A stretch of 64,000 bases of DNA, from positions 1,845,942 to 1,909,941 of the forward strand of contig NZ_BAAARN010000001.1 in the NCBI RefSeq assembly GCF_039532215.1. The letters are read 5' to 3'. Position 1 is the first letter of the stretch. Every line of letters starts with the position of its first letter. The DNA is from Pedococcus aerophilus. Lineage in GTDB: Bacteria; Actinomycetota; Actinomycetes; Actinomycetales; Dermatophilaceae. The notes beneath the pieces were generated by a model that saw nothing but the letters and a program-made list of their open reading frames with translations, was not told the origin of the DNA and did no database searches. The translations under genes were made by a program, and so were the position numbers. Below are positions 54,611 to 62,644 of the stretch, piece by piece.

Positions 54611-55474
54611 TCAGGGGATCCAGAGGGAGCTGGTACCGCGGGAGATCTCTCCTGCCGTCACGCCGATGAGCAGCGCCAGGACCACGCCCAGCAAGAAGGC
54701 CCGGCCTCCTCGCAGGCGGTCCTCGACAGGCTTCTCCTGGAGCATCCCCTCGTCGAGCATCTTGTCGTCAGCGGGCCCGACGGTCACCGGGGCAGACCGG
54801 GGCCTGATGAGGTCGGACACGGCGAGGGCCACCAGCCCCAGGCCGGCGGGCACCATATAGACCAGCCAGAACCAACCCCAACGGGTCGCACGGGTGGGGC
54901 GGTAGCCCAGCAGGATGCTGCCGACCCCGAGCAGCAGGGCCGCCCAGCCCGGCCAGAACGGCAGGTCGAGGTTGGGCACCTGGTCCGGCCCCACAGTGGT
55001 CAGCGGGACCCCACCAGCGCGCATCTCCTGGACGAGGCCCCGGTACGACACCGAGGGGTCTGCGCGCAGACCCGGGCTCTGGAGGTCGTTGGCGTCGAAG
55101 TGACGGGTCTGGGCGAACGGGGCGTCGACCCAGTAGAGGATCCCCGTGGCCGGCTGCTGGTACCGCTGCTCGTCGGGCAGACCGGTCGTCTCGTCGAGAC
55201 CGAGCGTGTCCCAGCCGTCGCCGGCGGCCGAGGGGAGCCAGGCGTCGTCGTGGTGCGACAACCCAGTGACCCGGTACGTCAGGATCTGACCCGAGGCGAT
55301 GTCGGCTCGGACCTGGTCGGCGGTGACCGAACGCGGCTCGAGCGCCCAAGCGAGGACCCCCCAGACGATCCACAGCAGGACGACGAGCACGCCGACGAAC
55401 GGTCGGGCAGCCACGCCCCATACCCGGATCCGCGGTCCCCACCCGGTCCGGTCCTCGACCCCCACCACCGTCAT
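54611..55474 (-). CDS. Membrane protein of unknown function
   Basis: A 287-residue protein with a membrane helix near residues 24-46, an extracellular domain of about 115 residues, three more helices (around 168-190, 200-222 and 257-277) and a short tail. The soluble part has no motif I recognise. CACCAT lies six bases before the ATG. Neighbours (ABC system, SRP RNA) do not indicate its role. Confidence 0.68.
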   Translation of the reverse strand: MTVVGVEDRTGWGPRIRVWGVAARPFVGVLVVLLWIVWGVLAWALEPRSVTADQVRADIASGQILTYRVTGLSHHDDAWLPSAAGDGWDTLGLDETTGLPDEQRYQQPATGILYWVDAPFAQTRHFDANDLQSPGLRADPSVSYRGLVQEMRAGGVPLTTVGPDQVPNLDLPFWPGWAALLLGVGSILLGYRPTRATRWGWFWLVYMVPAGLGLVALAVSDLIRPRSAPVTVGPADDKMLDEGMLQEKPVEDRLRGGRAFLLGVVLALLIGVTAGEISRGTSSLWIP

Positions 55475-55534
55475 GCCTGCATGGTGGCAGGCCGCCGCAC
55501 CGCCGGGCGGGCACTTGCGTGTGCAGGCAGAAAA

Positions 55535-55624
55535 GGGACACCCCGCGTACCTGGAAGAGCTCTCCTACCCTTGCTGCATTCCTGCCCTGGGGGAGTTCGG
55601 AGAGGTACCACCACGCGGGGTGCC
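55535..55624 (-). ncRNA. ffs: Signal recognition particle RNA, small (4.5S) type
   Basis: On the minus strand the RNA starts GGCACCCCGCGT and ends ACGCGGGGTGTC, which pair as the long closing helix. The central domain IV is CCCAGGGCAGGAATGCAGCA followed by AGGGTAGG, with the conserved GGAA-type tetraloop side and A-rich bulge that bind Ffh. A TTTT run (transcript sense) follows immediately, giving a terminator. Its location a few kb from dnaX is usual in actinobacteria. The RNA works with Ffh to target membrane proteins. Confidence 0.9.
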
Positions 55625-55631
55625 TGCGAGA

Positions 55632-55662
55632 AGTGTAGACGGGGCCGTGCCGTGGCAGCCAA
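55632..55662 (-). promoter_or_regulatory. Promoter of the SRP RNA
   Basis: On the minus strand TTGGCT (55657-55662) and TACACT (55632-55637) are separated by 19 bases, with the RNA start about seven bases after the -10 hexamer. Confidence 0.6.
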
Positions 55663-55685
55663 TCCCCTCTTGCGACACTGAGGGC

Positions 55686-56147
55686 ATGACTCCGCTCGTA
55701 CTGTTCCGCCGTCTCGCCGTCGCCGAGGCCACCACCTGGGCCCTGCTGCTGATCGGCATGGTCCTCAAGTACGTCACGAAGACCACCGAGCTCGGCGTCC
55801 AGGTCTTCGGCATGGTTCACGGGGTCGTCTTCATCGCCTACTGCCTCACCACCGTCTTCGTCGCGGTCAACCAGCGCTGGTCCGCGGGAGTCACCCTGCT
55901 CGGCCTCGTCAGTGCGATCCCGCCGTTCATGACGGTGTGGTTCGACCGCTGGGCCGAGAAGCGCCGCCTCCTCGACGGTGGCTGGCGGCTCACCTCTGGT
56001 GGCGAGACCCCGCGTTCGCTGCCCGAGAAGGTGCAGGCCTGGATGCTCGCGCGACCGGTCGCGGCGGTGGCCGTGGCGCTGCTCGCGGTGGCTGCGCTGA
56101 CCACCGTGGCGCTGCTCGTCGGGCCCCCTGCGAGCTCCTCCACCTGA
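55686..56147 (+). CDS. DUF3817-family membrane protein
   Basis: A 153-residue protein with four membrane helices. RRLAVAEATTWALLLIGMVL, then KYVTKTTELGVQVFGMVHGV are typical of DUF3817. The family is widespread in actinobacteria and of unknown function. GACACT lies six bases before the ATG, and the start region overlaps the divergent SRP RNA promoter. Confidence 0.85.
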   Translation: MTPLVLFRRLAVAEATTWALLLIGMVLKYVTKTTELGVQVFGMVHGVVFIAYCLTTVFVAVNQRWSAGVTLLGLVSAIPPFMTVWFDRWAEKRRLLDGGWRLTSGGETPRSLPEKVQAWMLARPVAAVAVALLAVAALTTVALLVGPPASSST

Positions 56148-56188
56148 CGATTTCAGGACAAGGCCCCTGCCCGTGTAGCCTCGCCCGC

Positions 56189-56276
56189 GGAGGATTCGCA
56201 TAGTGGCCTAGTGCGCACGCTTGGAAAGCGTGTTGAGTGAAAGCTCTCAGGGGTTCGAATCCCCTATCCTCCGCCA
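56189..56276 (+). tRNA. tRNA-Ser (GGA)
   Basis: An 88-base tRNA with a long variable arm, as expected for serine. GGAGGAT pairs with ATCCTCC, the anticodon stem CACGC/GCGTG encloses TTGGAAA with anticodon GGA, the T arm is AGGGG-TTCGAAT-CCCCT, the discriminator is G, and CCA is encoded. Confidence 0.97.
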
Positions 56277-56289
56277 CAGAGATGGCCCC
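56260..56289 (+). repeat. Direct repeat at the tRNA-Ser 3' end, copy 1
   Basis: Thirty bases covering the last 17 bases of tRNA-Ser and the next 13 are identical to 56383-56412. The copies are offset by 123 bases. Confidence 0.95.
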
Positions 56290-56316
56290 CAAGCTTGCGC
56301 GGGGGCCTTTCTCTTT
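56284..56316 (+). terminator. Terminator of tRNA-Ser
   Basis: GGCCCCC (56284-56290) pairs with GGGGGCC (56301-56307), followed by TTTCTCTTT. Confidence 0.9.
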
Positions 56317-56382
56317 GGTGGTGGGTAGGTGATGACGGGAGCCTGAGCGGGCGGCGAGGAACGAGCCGGCCGCCAAGGCGGC

Positions 56383-56412
56383 TCCCCTATCCTCCGCCAC
56401 AGAGATGGCCCC
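56383..56412 (+). repeat. Direct repeat of the tRNA-Ser 3' end, copy 2
   Basis: Exact second copy of the 30-base segment, including the CCA end and the start of the terminator, but without the 5' part of a tRNA. It may be an attachment-site scar or what is left of a tandem tRNA gene. Confidence 0.9.
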
Positions 56413-56440
56413 AGCGTCCAGACGCAGGGGCCTTTCTCAT
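56407..56440 (+). terminator. Second terminator after the duplicated tRNA end
   Basis: GGCCCC (56407-56412) pairs with GGGGCC (56427-56432), followed by TTTCTCAT. The loop sequence differs from the first terminator. Confidence 0.75.
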
Positions 56441-56456
56441 GTCCCGTGTCCCTTGG

Positions 56457-56500
56457 TTCGATGTGGACGCGCCGGGATGTCCCGGCGTTTTTACATCGAA
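56457..56500. repeat. 44-bp intergenic palindrome, copy 2
   Basis: It has the same length and the same ends (TTCGATGT and ACATCGAA) as the element at 16804-16847, with nine differences, five of them in the central loop. Several arm differences give G-U pairs, so the hairpin is kept at RNA level. It lies 43 bases beyond the stop of the minus-strand kinase gene. Confidence 0.85.
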
Positions 56501-56543
56501 CCGCGGGGAGGGTGCGGCTGCGGGGTCCGCGCTGGGGGTGCGG

Positions 56544-57482
56544 TCAGTCGACGAGCAGGTATGCCGCGTGGGCGGGCAGGGTGCCCGTCTCCAGCAGGTG
56601 CGTGCCGAGGAGCCGGGCTCCGTCGAGCGCGCCTCCCGCGGGCGCAGCGAGCCGGTGCCCGTCCCGGGCGAGCCGCTGCTCCAACGCGGTGCGCACCGGT
56701 GCCGCCCCGAGGACTCCCCCGGTGGCGGCAAGGACCGGGTCGGGCAGGCCTGCGGCAGCCGCGAGCAACGCCTCGGCCAACCCCTCCCCCGCGGCGGCGC
56801 AGAGTGCGGCTGCCAGGGGGTCGAGAGCAGCGGCGCCAGTGACAGCCGGGGCGAAGCCGGCGATGCGCTCAGGCGCGTCGGGGGCGTTCATCACCTGGCG
56901 CGGCCACGTCGCCGGCTCTCCGAACACGGCGCGGCCAGCGTCGAGCAGGGACTTCGAGCCGTGGGGCAGCCCGTCGTGTGCCCGCAGGGCCGCTCGCAGC
57001 CCCTCGAGCCCGAGCCACGCCCCCGAACCCACGTCACCGAGCACGTGCCCCCAGCCGTCGACCCGGCGCCAGGTGTCGACGAAGTCGGTGCCGAACGCGA
57101 CTGCCCCGGTCCCGGCTGCCACCACGGCTCCGGGGCGCAGGCCACCGAGCGCGCCGACGAGGTTCGCGACCGCGTCGCTGACCACGACGGTGCGCCGCGC
57201 CCCCAGCGAGGTCCGGACGATCCGCATCACCTCGGCCCGGTCGGCGAGGAAGAGCAGTCCCCGCATCGACCAGACGACGACCTCGGGTTCGGCGCAGTCC
57301 AGCTCGTCGAGCAACGACCGCGCTGCCCGCGCGAGCGCCTCGACGTCGATCCCGCCCGGCTGGATCCGCACCCCGGGTGCGGTGCGAACCGGCCCTGGCT
57401 GGGCGCCGTACGTGACCTGGACGCGCAGGCCGGAACCCCCGATGTCCACGGCCGCGACGACCGGAGGGGACGCTGCGCTCAC
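56544..57482 (-). CDS. BadF/BcrA-type amino-sugar kinase (GlcNAc/MurNAc kinase)
   Basis: A 312-residue ASKHA-fold kinase related to N-acetylglucosamine kinases. VVAAVDIGGSGLRVQVTYG is phosphate-1, AVVAAGTGAVAFGTDF phosphate-2 and GWGHVLGDVGSGAWLGLEG the following substrate loop. It ends an operon with an ABC sugar importer and murQ. Because MurQ needs MurNAc 6-phosphate and there is no PTS gene, this enzyme is the likely source, phosphorylating imported MurNAc and perhaps GlcNAc as MurK-type kinases do; that assignment is inferred. GTG start, 13 bases after the permease stop. Confidence 0.85.
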   Translation of the reverse strand: MSAASPPVVAAVDIGGSGLRVQVTYGAQPGPVRTAPGVRIQPGGIDVEALARAARSLLDELDCAEPEVVVWSMRGLLFLADRAEVMRIVRTSLGARRTVVVSDAVANLVGALGGLRPGAVVAAGTGAVAFGTDFVDTWRRVDGWGHVLGDVGSGAWLGLEGLRAALRAHDGLPHGSKSLLDAGRAVFGEPATWPRQVMNAPDAPERIAGFAPAVTGAAALDPLAAALCAAAGEGLAEALLAAAAGLPDPVLAATGGVLGAAPVRTALEQRLARDGHRLAAPAGGALDGARLLGTHLLETGTLPAHAAYLLVD

Positions 57483-57495
57483 GGACGCGATGGGA

Positions 57496-58413
57496 TCACT
57501 TGGACATGCCGGCGGTCAATCCGGCGACGATCTGCTTGGTGGCCAGCAGGAAGAGCACGATCAGCGGGATCGTCGTGATGACGAGCCCGGCGAACACGGC
57601 CGAGTAGTTCGTGGCGTTCTCGCCGAAGAACGTCGTCAGGCCGACGGGTAGCGTGTACTTGTCCTGGTTGCGCAGCAGCACCAAGGGAAAGAGGAAGTCG
57701 TTCCAGATCGGCACGAAGCGGAAGACCGCCACCGTGGCCAGGGCCGGGCGCACCAGCGGCACCATCACGCGCCAGAACGTCTGCCACGGCGTCGCCCCGT
57801 CCAGGGCTGCGGCCTCCTCGAGCTCCTCGGGCAGCTGCCTGAAGAACGTCGTGAGGACGAAGATCGAGAACGGCACGCCGGAGGCGCCGTACATCAGCGC
57901 CAGACCCAGCCGCGAGTCGATCAGGCCGAGGCCGTCGAACAGGTAGAAGATCGGCAGGATCGCCAGGTGGATCGGCAGCATCAGGCCGGACAGGAACAGC
58001 GACTCCAGCCACCGGAACGCCCGCGAGCTGACCCGGGCCAAGGCGTAGGCCGCCATCGTCGAGACCGTGGTCGACAGGACCACCGCACCGACGGTGACGA
58101 GCAGCGAGTTGCCGAAGTAGGTGGCGAAGTTCCCGGTGGTCCATGCCTCTTGGTAGCTCGTGGTCGACAGCGGCCACGGCACACCGAGCGGGTCGCTGAT
58201 GAGCTCCGCGTTGGTGCGGAACGAGCTGAGGACCATGAGCAGCAACGGGACCAGCGCCACGGCGGCATACAGCCACAGCAGGATGCTGGCACCGGCGCCA
58301 CCGACCGGCTTCGTGCCGGAGCCGGCACCCGACCCGCGGCGGGGACCGCGGGGTTGGGCCAGCACCGGCTCCTCGGAACGGGTGGAGGTCGCTGGGGGGA
58401 CGACGACACTCAT
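57496..58413 (-). CDS. Carbohydrate ABC transporter permease (MalG type)
   Basis: A 305-residue permease with six membrane helices and the EAA loop EELEEAAALDGATPWQTFWR. The N terminus is extended and proline/glycine-rich. The ATG at 58413 overlaps the stop of the other permease. The importer should bring in an amino sugar released from peptidoglycan, judging from murQ and the kinase. No ATPase gene is present in the operon, so a shared MsiK-type ATPase is expected to energise it. Confidence 0.92.
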   Translation of the reverse strand: MSVVVPPATSTRSEEPVLAQPRGPRRGSGAGSGTKPVGGAGASILLWLYAAVALVPLLLMVLSSFRTNAELISDPLGVPWPLSTTSYQEAWTTGNFATYFGNSLLVTVGAVVLSTTVSTMAAYALARVSSRAFRWLESLFLSGLMLPIHLAILPIFYLFDGLGLIDSRLGLALMYGASGVPFSIFVLTTFFRQLPEELEEAAALDGATPWQTFWRVMVPLVRPALATVAVFRFVPIWNDFLFPLVLLRNQDKYTLPVGLTTFFGENATNYSAVFAGLVITTIPLIVLFLLATKQIVAGLTAGMSK

Positions 58414-59309
58414 GCGGTGATCCTCCGCTCGTGGCGACGCAGCACCGAGGTGGCACCGATCGCACCGCCGAAGATGACGAGGAAGAGCAGGGTGGCCAGG
58501 GCCGACGAGCTGCCGATCGCGTCGATCGAGCCCGAGTCGAAGGCCGTGCGGTAGAACAGCAGCGACACGAAGTCGGTTGACCCCGCAGGGTTTCCGGTGG
58601 AACCACCGAACGCGTACGGCAGGGCGAACGCCTCCATCGCGAAGATGAATGTCAGCACCGACACCGTGCCGATGGCCGGGACGAGCAACGGCAGGGTGAC
58701 CTTGAAGAACGCCTGGCGGTGGCTGGCACCGTCGACGCGGGCAGCCTCGGTCAGCTCCTCCGGCACCCCGCCCAGCGCAGCGCCGTACAGGAGGACGGGG
58801 AAACCGATCCACTGCCACACGCTCACGAGCACGACGACCCACAACGCGGTCTTGGGGTCACCCAGCCACGGCAGGGCCCAGGACTCGAGGCCGACCTTGG
58901 TGAGCAGCTGGTTGACCGGGCCGAACGTCGGCGAGAGCAGCAGCGTCCACAGGTAGCCGATGACGATGGGGCTGACGAGGTACGGCATGGCGTAGAGGGT
59001 CTGCAGCAGCCGGCGCGTGCGCGCCCTGCGGTGCAGCAGGAACGCGACGCCGAGGCCGATGGTGTTCTGGAAGACCATCGTCCCGGCGAAGAACAGCACG
59101 TTGTGCAGCAGCGCCCGGGGCAGGTCCGTCGTGAAGGGTGCGCGGGTGAAGAGCGTGCGGAAGTTCTCCAGGCCCGCGAACGCACCACGGTTCGTGCCAC
59201 GCCACTCGAAGAACGCGTAGGAGAACGCCGTCCCCATCGGGTAGAGCACGAACACGCCGAACAGCAGCAGGGCCGGGAGGACGAACAACAGCCCGGTGCG
59301 GCGCCTCAC
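58410..59309 (-). CDS. Carbohydrate ABC transporter permease (MalF type)
   Basis: A 299-residue permease with six helices (first at LLFVLPALLLFGVFVLYPMG) and the EAA loop EELTEAARVDGASHRQAFFK. GTG start. It forms the membrane channel with the MalG-type partner. The gap to the upstream binding-protein gene is 61 bases. Confidence 0.92.
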   Translation of the reverse strand: MRRRTGLLFVLPALLLFGVFVLYPMGTAFSYAFFEWRGTNRGAFAGLENFRTLFTRAPFTTDLPRALLHNVLFFAGTMVFQNTIGLGVAFLLHRRARTRRLLQTLYAMPYLVSPIVIGYLWTLLLSPTFGPVNQLLTKVGLESWALPWLGDPKTALWVVVLVSVWQWIGFPVLLYGAALGGVPEELTEAARVDGASHRQAFFKVTLPLLVPAIGTVSVLTFIFAMEAFALPYAFGGSTGNPAGSTDFVSLLFYRTAFDSGSIDAIGSSSALATLLFLVIFGGAIGATSVLRRHERRITA

Positions 59310-59370
59310 GACCGAGGCCTTTCCAAGGACCCGTCAGGGGACGGCCCCGGTCGCGAGGTGGAGGTCGTCG

Positions 59371-60663
59371 TCACGCGGCCGGCTTGAACCAGGTCTTGAC
59401 GCCGGTGTCGAGCTCCTTGCTCACCGCCGTCGCGTCCTTGCCACCGAGCAGGAGCTGCTGGATGCCCTTGCCCAGCAGGTCGGTGCCGGACGGTGCGCCG
59501 TAACGGAAGTCGGTGAGGAGCAGGTACGGCGAGCCGGCGTTCACGTAGTTGTCGCTCATCTGCTTGAGCAGCGGGTCCTTGTACTCGACACCGGGGACGG
59601 CAGAGATCTGCTTGACCTCGTCGGCGACCATCTGGCCGAACTCCTTGGTCGACATCCAGGTGACGAGCTCGGTGGCGGCCTCCTGGTTCTTCGACTTCTT
59701 GGAGACGGCGAAGTTGCCGTCGGCCCAGCCGGCCGTCGTCGCGGCGGAACCACTGGGCGACCCGGGCGGCGGCGGCACCTGGAAGACGCCGATCTTCATG
59801 TCGGGCGCGGCCTTCTGCAGCACCGCGAGGTCGTAGGAGCCACCCGGCAGCATCGCGGCCTTGCCCGCGGAGAAGAGCGTCTGGGCGTCGGTGATCGCGA
59901 CACCGGTGACGTTCTTGGGCATGAACTTCTCGAGGTCCTTGACGACCTTCACCGAGGCCACCCAGTCGGGGTCGGTGAAGTCCTTGTCGCCGGAGTTCAC
60001 GGCCTCCTGGAACGCCTTGCCCCCGAAGCGGGGCGCGGCGAGGACCTCGTGCACGATCGGCAGGGTCCAGTCGTCCTTGGCGCCCACGGCGATCGGCGTC
60101 ATGCCGTCCGCGGCGAACTTCTCGTTGGCAGCCATGAACTCGTCCCACGTGGTCGGCGCCTTGAGCCCGGCCTTGTCGAACGCGTCCTGGTTGTAGAACA
60201 TCACGGTCGTCTGGCGGGCCAGGGGCACCGAGTAGATCTTGCCGTCCTCCTTGCCCTTGGCGCTGGCGACGACGTTCTCGTCCCAGCCGGCGAGGTCGAC
60301 CTTGCCGTCGAGCGGCACGAGCGAGTCGGAGGCGACGGTGGTCTGGAGCTGGCCGTAGGAGCGGACCTGCGGGACGTCCGGCCCGGCGGACCCGGCGAGG
60401 CCGGTCGCGAGGATCTTGTTGTACTCGGTGGCCTTGAACGCCTTGAAGTCGACGTTCACCCCGGGGTGCGCCTTCTCGTAGGCGGCGAAGATCTTGTCGT
60501 ACGCGGCCTTGTCCTCGACGCGCCACGACCACACGGTGAGCGTGGTGTCGCCGTCACCGCCGGCGGAGTCGTCCCCACCGCTGGAGGGCGCGCACGCCGT
60601 GAGGGCGAGGGCTGCGCCGAGGGCGACCACGGAGGCGATGGACCTGTGGGTGCGGCGTGTCAT
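59371..60663 (-). CDS. Extracellular sugar-binding lipoprotein
   Basis: A 430-residue solute-binding protein of the carbohydrate type-1 family, with lipobox ALTACAPSSG, then TTLTVWSWRVEDKAAYDKIF and the family stretch YSVPLARQTTVMFYNQDAFD. It is anchored outside the membrane and delivers substrate to the two permeases. Its ATG overlaps the murQ stop (ATGA), so etherase and binding protein are coupled, which supports MurNAc or a MurNAc-containing saccharide as ligand. Confidence 0.92.
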   Translation of the reverse strand: MTRRTHRSIASVVALGAALALTACAPSSGGDDSAGGDGDTTLTVWSWRVEDKAAYDKIFAAYEKAHPGVNVDFKAFKATEYNKILATGLAGSAGPDVPQVRSYGQLQTTVASDSLVPLDGKVDLAGWDENVVASAKGKEDGKIYSVPLARQTTVMFYNQDAFDKAGLKAPTTWDEFMAANEKFAADGMTPIAVGAKDDWTLPIVHEVLAAPRFGGKAFQEAVNSGDKDFTDPDWVASVKVVKDLEKFMPKNVTGVAITDAQTLFSAGKAAMLPGGSYDLAVLQKAAPDMKIGVFQVPPPPGSPSGSAATTAGWADGNFAVSKKSKNQEAATELVTWMSTKEFGQMVADEVKQISAVPGVEYKDPLLKQMSDNYVNAGSPYLLLTDFRYGAPSGTDLLGKGIQQLLLGGKDATAVSKELDTGVKTWFKPAA

Positions 60664-61649
60664 GAACGGTCTCCTGTCAGGGACTGCGGTGCCGGGGATG
60701 CGGCGGCACCGTCTCGCGGGGAAGGGGTGGGTTCGGCAGAAGCAGGTGGGGCGAGGTCGGCAAGGGCCTTGGCCACCGACCCCTGGTGGTCGGCGATGGC
60801 CAGTCGCGCCGTGGCGGCGTCGGTGCCGGCGAGCATCGACAGCAGCGCGGTCTTCAGCTCGCCGTCCGCGGCCTCGAGGGCGAGGCGGGCGTCGGTCTCG
60901 TCGGCGCCGCTGGCCTCCTGCAGGATGCGCAGGACCCGGCCACGGAGCTTGGCGTTGGTGGCGACCACGTCGACCATGAGGTTGGACCAGGTGCGCCCGA
61001 GGCGGATCATCACCGCGGTCGAGAACGAGTTGAGGATGAGCTTCTGGGCCGTCCCCGCCTTGAGCCGGGTCGAGCCGGTGAGCACCTCCGGGCCCGTGCG
61101 GGCCACGAGGAGGTGGTCGGCGTATGGCGCGAGGCCGGCGTCCGGGTTCGACGTCACCAGGGCGGTGACGGCCCCGAGCTCGCGGGCGCGGCGCAGCGCG
61201 CCCCCGACGAACGGGGTGCGGCCCGAGGCGGTGAGGCCGATCGCGATGTCCCCCTCGCGCAGCACGGAGGCCTCGGCCTCGCCGGCCTCCTCGTCGTCCT
61301 CGACGTTCTCCACCGCGCGCAGCAGCGCACCGAGGCCACCGGCGTGGTGGGCGACGAACAGGCCGTCGGGGGCGTTGAAGGTCGGGAGGAGCTCGGCGGC
61401 GTCGAGGACGGCCAGCCGTCCCGAGGTGCCCGCACCGAAGTAGTGGACGGTGCCACCGGCCCGCACCGAGGCGACCGCACGGTCGACCAGCAGGGCCAGC
61501 TCGGGCAGCACCTCGGCCACCGCAGGAGCCACCTTGGCGTCGTCATCGTTGAGCAGCCGCAGGATCTCGAGGGTGGGCTGGGTGTCGATGCCGGTGGTGC
61601 CGGGGTGGCGCTCCTCGGTGGGCGCGCTCACGCTCACGTCGCTGGTCAC
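60660..61649 (-). CDS. murQ: N-acetylmuramic acid 6-phosphate etherase
   Basis: A 329-residue SIS-domain lyase that splits the lactyl ether of MurNAc 6-phosphate to GlcNAc 6-phosphate and D-lactate. TVHYFGAGTSGRLAVLDAAE, AIGLTASGRTPFVGGALRRA and VLTGSTRLKAGTAQKLILNS are diagnostic. A low-complexity Ala/Pro/Ser tail follows residue 300. It heads the operon; its GTG lies six bases after the -10 hexamer, so the message should be leaderless. Confidence 0.94.
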   Translation of the reverse strand: MTSDVSVSAPTEERHPGTTGIDTQPTLEILRLLNDDDAKVAPAVAEVLPELALLVDRAVASVRAGGTVHYFGAGTSGRLAVLDAAELLPTFNAPDGLFVAHHAGGLGALLRAVENVEDDEEAGEAEASVLREGDIAIGLTASGRTPFVGGALRRARELGAVTALVTSNPDAGLAPYADHLLVARTGPEVLTGSTRLKAGTAQKLILNSFSTAVMIRLGRTWSNLMVDVVATNAKLRGRVLRILQEASGADETDARLALEAADGELKTALLSMLAGTDAATARLAIADHQGSVAKALADLAPPASAEPTPSPRDGAAASPAPQSLTGDRS

Positions 61650-61655
61650 ACCGTG

Positions 61656-61684
61656 AGGTTAGTTTCTTACGCTCCGCGCGTCAA
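61656..61684 (-). promoter_or_regulatory. Promoter of the murQ operon
   Basis: On the minus strand TTGACG (61679-61684) and TAACCT (61656-61661) are 17 bases apart, close to consensus, with the GTG of murQ six bases later. Confidence 0.75.
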
Positions 61685-61701
61685 CGATGTAAATGAATAA
61701 C
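61658..61701. promoter_or_regulatory. Candidate MurR operator pair
   Basis: GTTAGTTTCTTAC (61658-61670) overlaps the -10 box and GTAAATGAATAAC (61689-61701) lies just upstream of the -35 box. They are imperfect inverted copies (GTAA-N5-TAAC), 31 bases centre to centre, in an A+T-rich island. MurR is encoded 17 bases away. Confidence 0.45.
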
Positions 61702-61718
61702 TGCCGCCGCCACTGCCG

Positions 61719-62615
61719 TCACTGGGGCAGGTGGTGGCTGGCCACGGCCTGCCGGGTCTCCTTGACCGCCTTGCGGGCCCGCGGCAGGTTGCGCTGCGCG
61801 ACGGCGATGTAGAGGCAGTCGACGACGGTCAGGGCGGCGATGCGGCTCGCCGTCGCGCCGGACCGCAGGCTGGTCTCGCGAGCCGCCGTCGTGAGGACGA
61901 GGTCGGCCCGGGCCGCCAGCAGGGACACCGGGAAGTTCGTGATCGCCATCGTCGTCGCTCCACGGCTGCGGGCCGCGTCGAGCGCCTCGATCGTCTCCGA
62001 CGTCGTGCCGGAGTGCGAGATGCCGATGGCGACGTCGCCCTTGCCCAGCAGGGTCGCGCTCGTCAGGGCGATGTGGGGGTCGTTCCACGCGAAGGCGACG
62101 ACGCCGATGCGGTGCAGCTTCTGCTGGAGGTCGGTGCCGACGATCGCACTGGCACCGATGCCGTAGATGTCGACCCGCTTGGCTGCGGCGACCGCCTCGG
62201 CGGCCGCGGCCAGGCTCGGGCGGTCGAGCTGCTGGGCGGTCTCCTCGACGGCGCTCGCGTCGACGAACGCCACCTTGGCGATGATGTCGTCGATGGTGTC
62301 CTTGGCGCTGATGTCGGTGTCGGTCGCCCCACCGGCGCGCGGCTGGGCGCTCTCCTCGGCGAGGCCGAGGCGCAGCTGCGGGTAGCCGGGCAGACCGAGC
62401 CGACGGCAGAACCGCAGGACCGTCGTCTCCGACGTCGTCGCCGCGACCGCGAGCTCACTGATGGTCAGCGCCGCGGCGGCCCGGGGGTCGGCGAGCACCT
62501 GCTCGGCGACCCGGTCCTCGGCCGGCGAGAGCGAGGGGCGGATCCCGCGCAGCCGCACGAGCAGCGGCACTGTCGGCACGGTCGGCACGGAGGCGTCGGC
62601 AACGCGGGGTGGCAT
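61719..62615 (-). CDS. murR: MurR/RpiR-family regulator
   Basis: A 298-residue regulator with an N-terminal RpiR helix-turn-helix (ALTISELAVAATTSETTVLR, then FCRRLGLPGYPQLRL) and a C-terminal SIS domain that binds sugar phosphates (VDIYGIGASAIVGTDLQQKL, AIGISHSGTTSETIEALDAA). MurNAc 6-phosphate is the natural inducer for MurR in enterobacteria. The ATG at 62615 follows a TACGGT hexamer by six bases. Confidence 0.88.
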   Translation of the reverse strand: MPPRVADASVPTVPTVPLLVRLRGIRPSLSPAEDRVAEQVLADPRAAAALTISELAVAATTSETTVLRFCRRLGLPGYPQLRLGLAEESAQPRAGGATDTDISAKDTIDDIIAKVAFVDASAVEETAQQLDRPSLAAAAEAVAAAKRVDIYGIGASAIVGTDLQQKLHRIGVVAFAWNDPHIALTSATLLGKGDVAIGISHSGTTSETIEALDAARSRGATTMAITNFPVSLLAARADLVLTTAARETSLRSGATASRIAALTVVDCLYIAVAQRNLPRARKAVKETRQAVASHHLPQ

Positions 62616-62621
62616 GGCCTT

Positions 62622-62627
62622 ACCGTA
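62622..62627 (-). promoter_or_regulatory. -10 hexamer of murR
   Basis: On the minus strand TACGGT lies six bases before the ATG of murR, in the 29-base gap after the serine hydrolase gene. Confidence 0.4.
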
Positions 62628-62644
62628 CGGCCTCGCCCCCTGCG

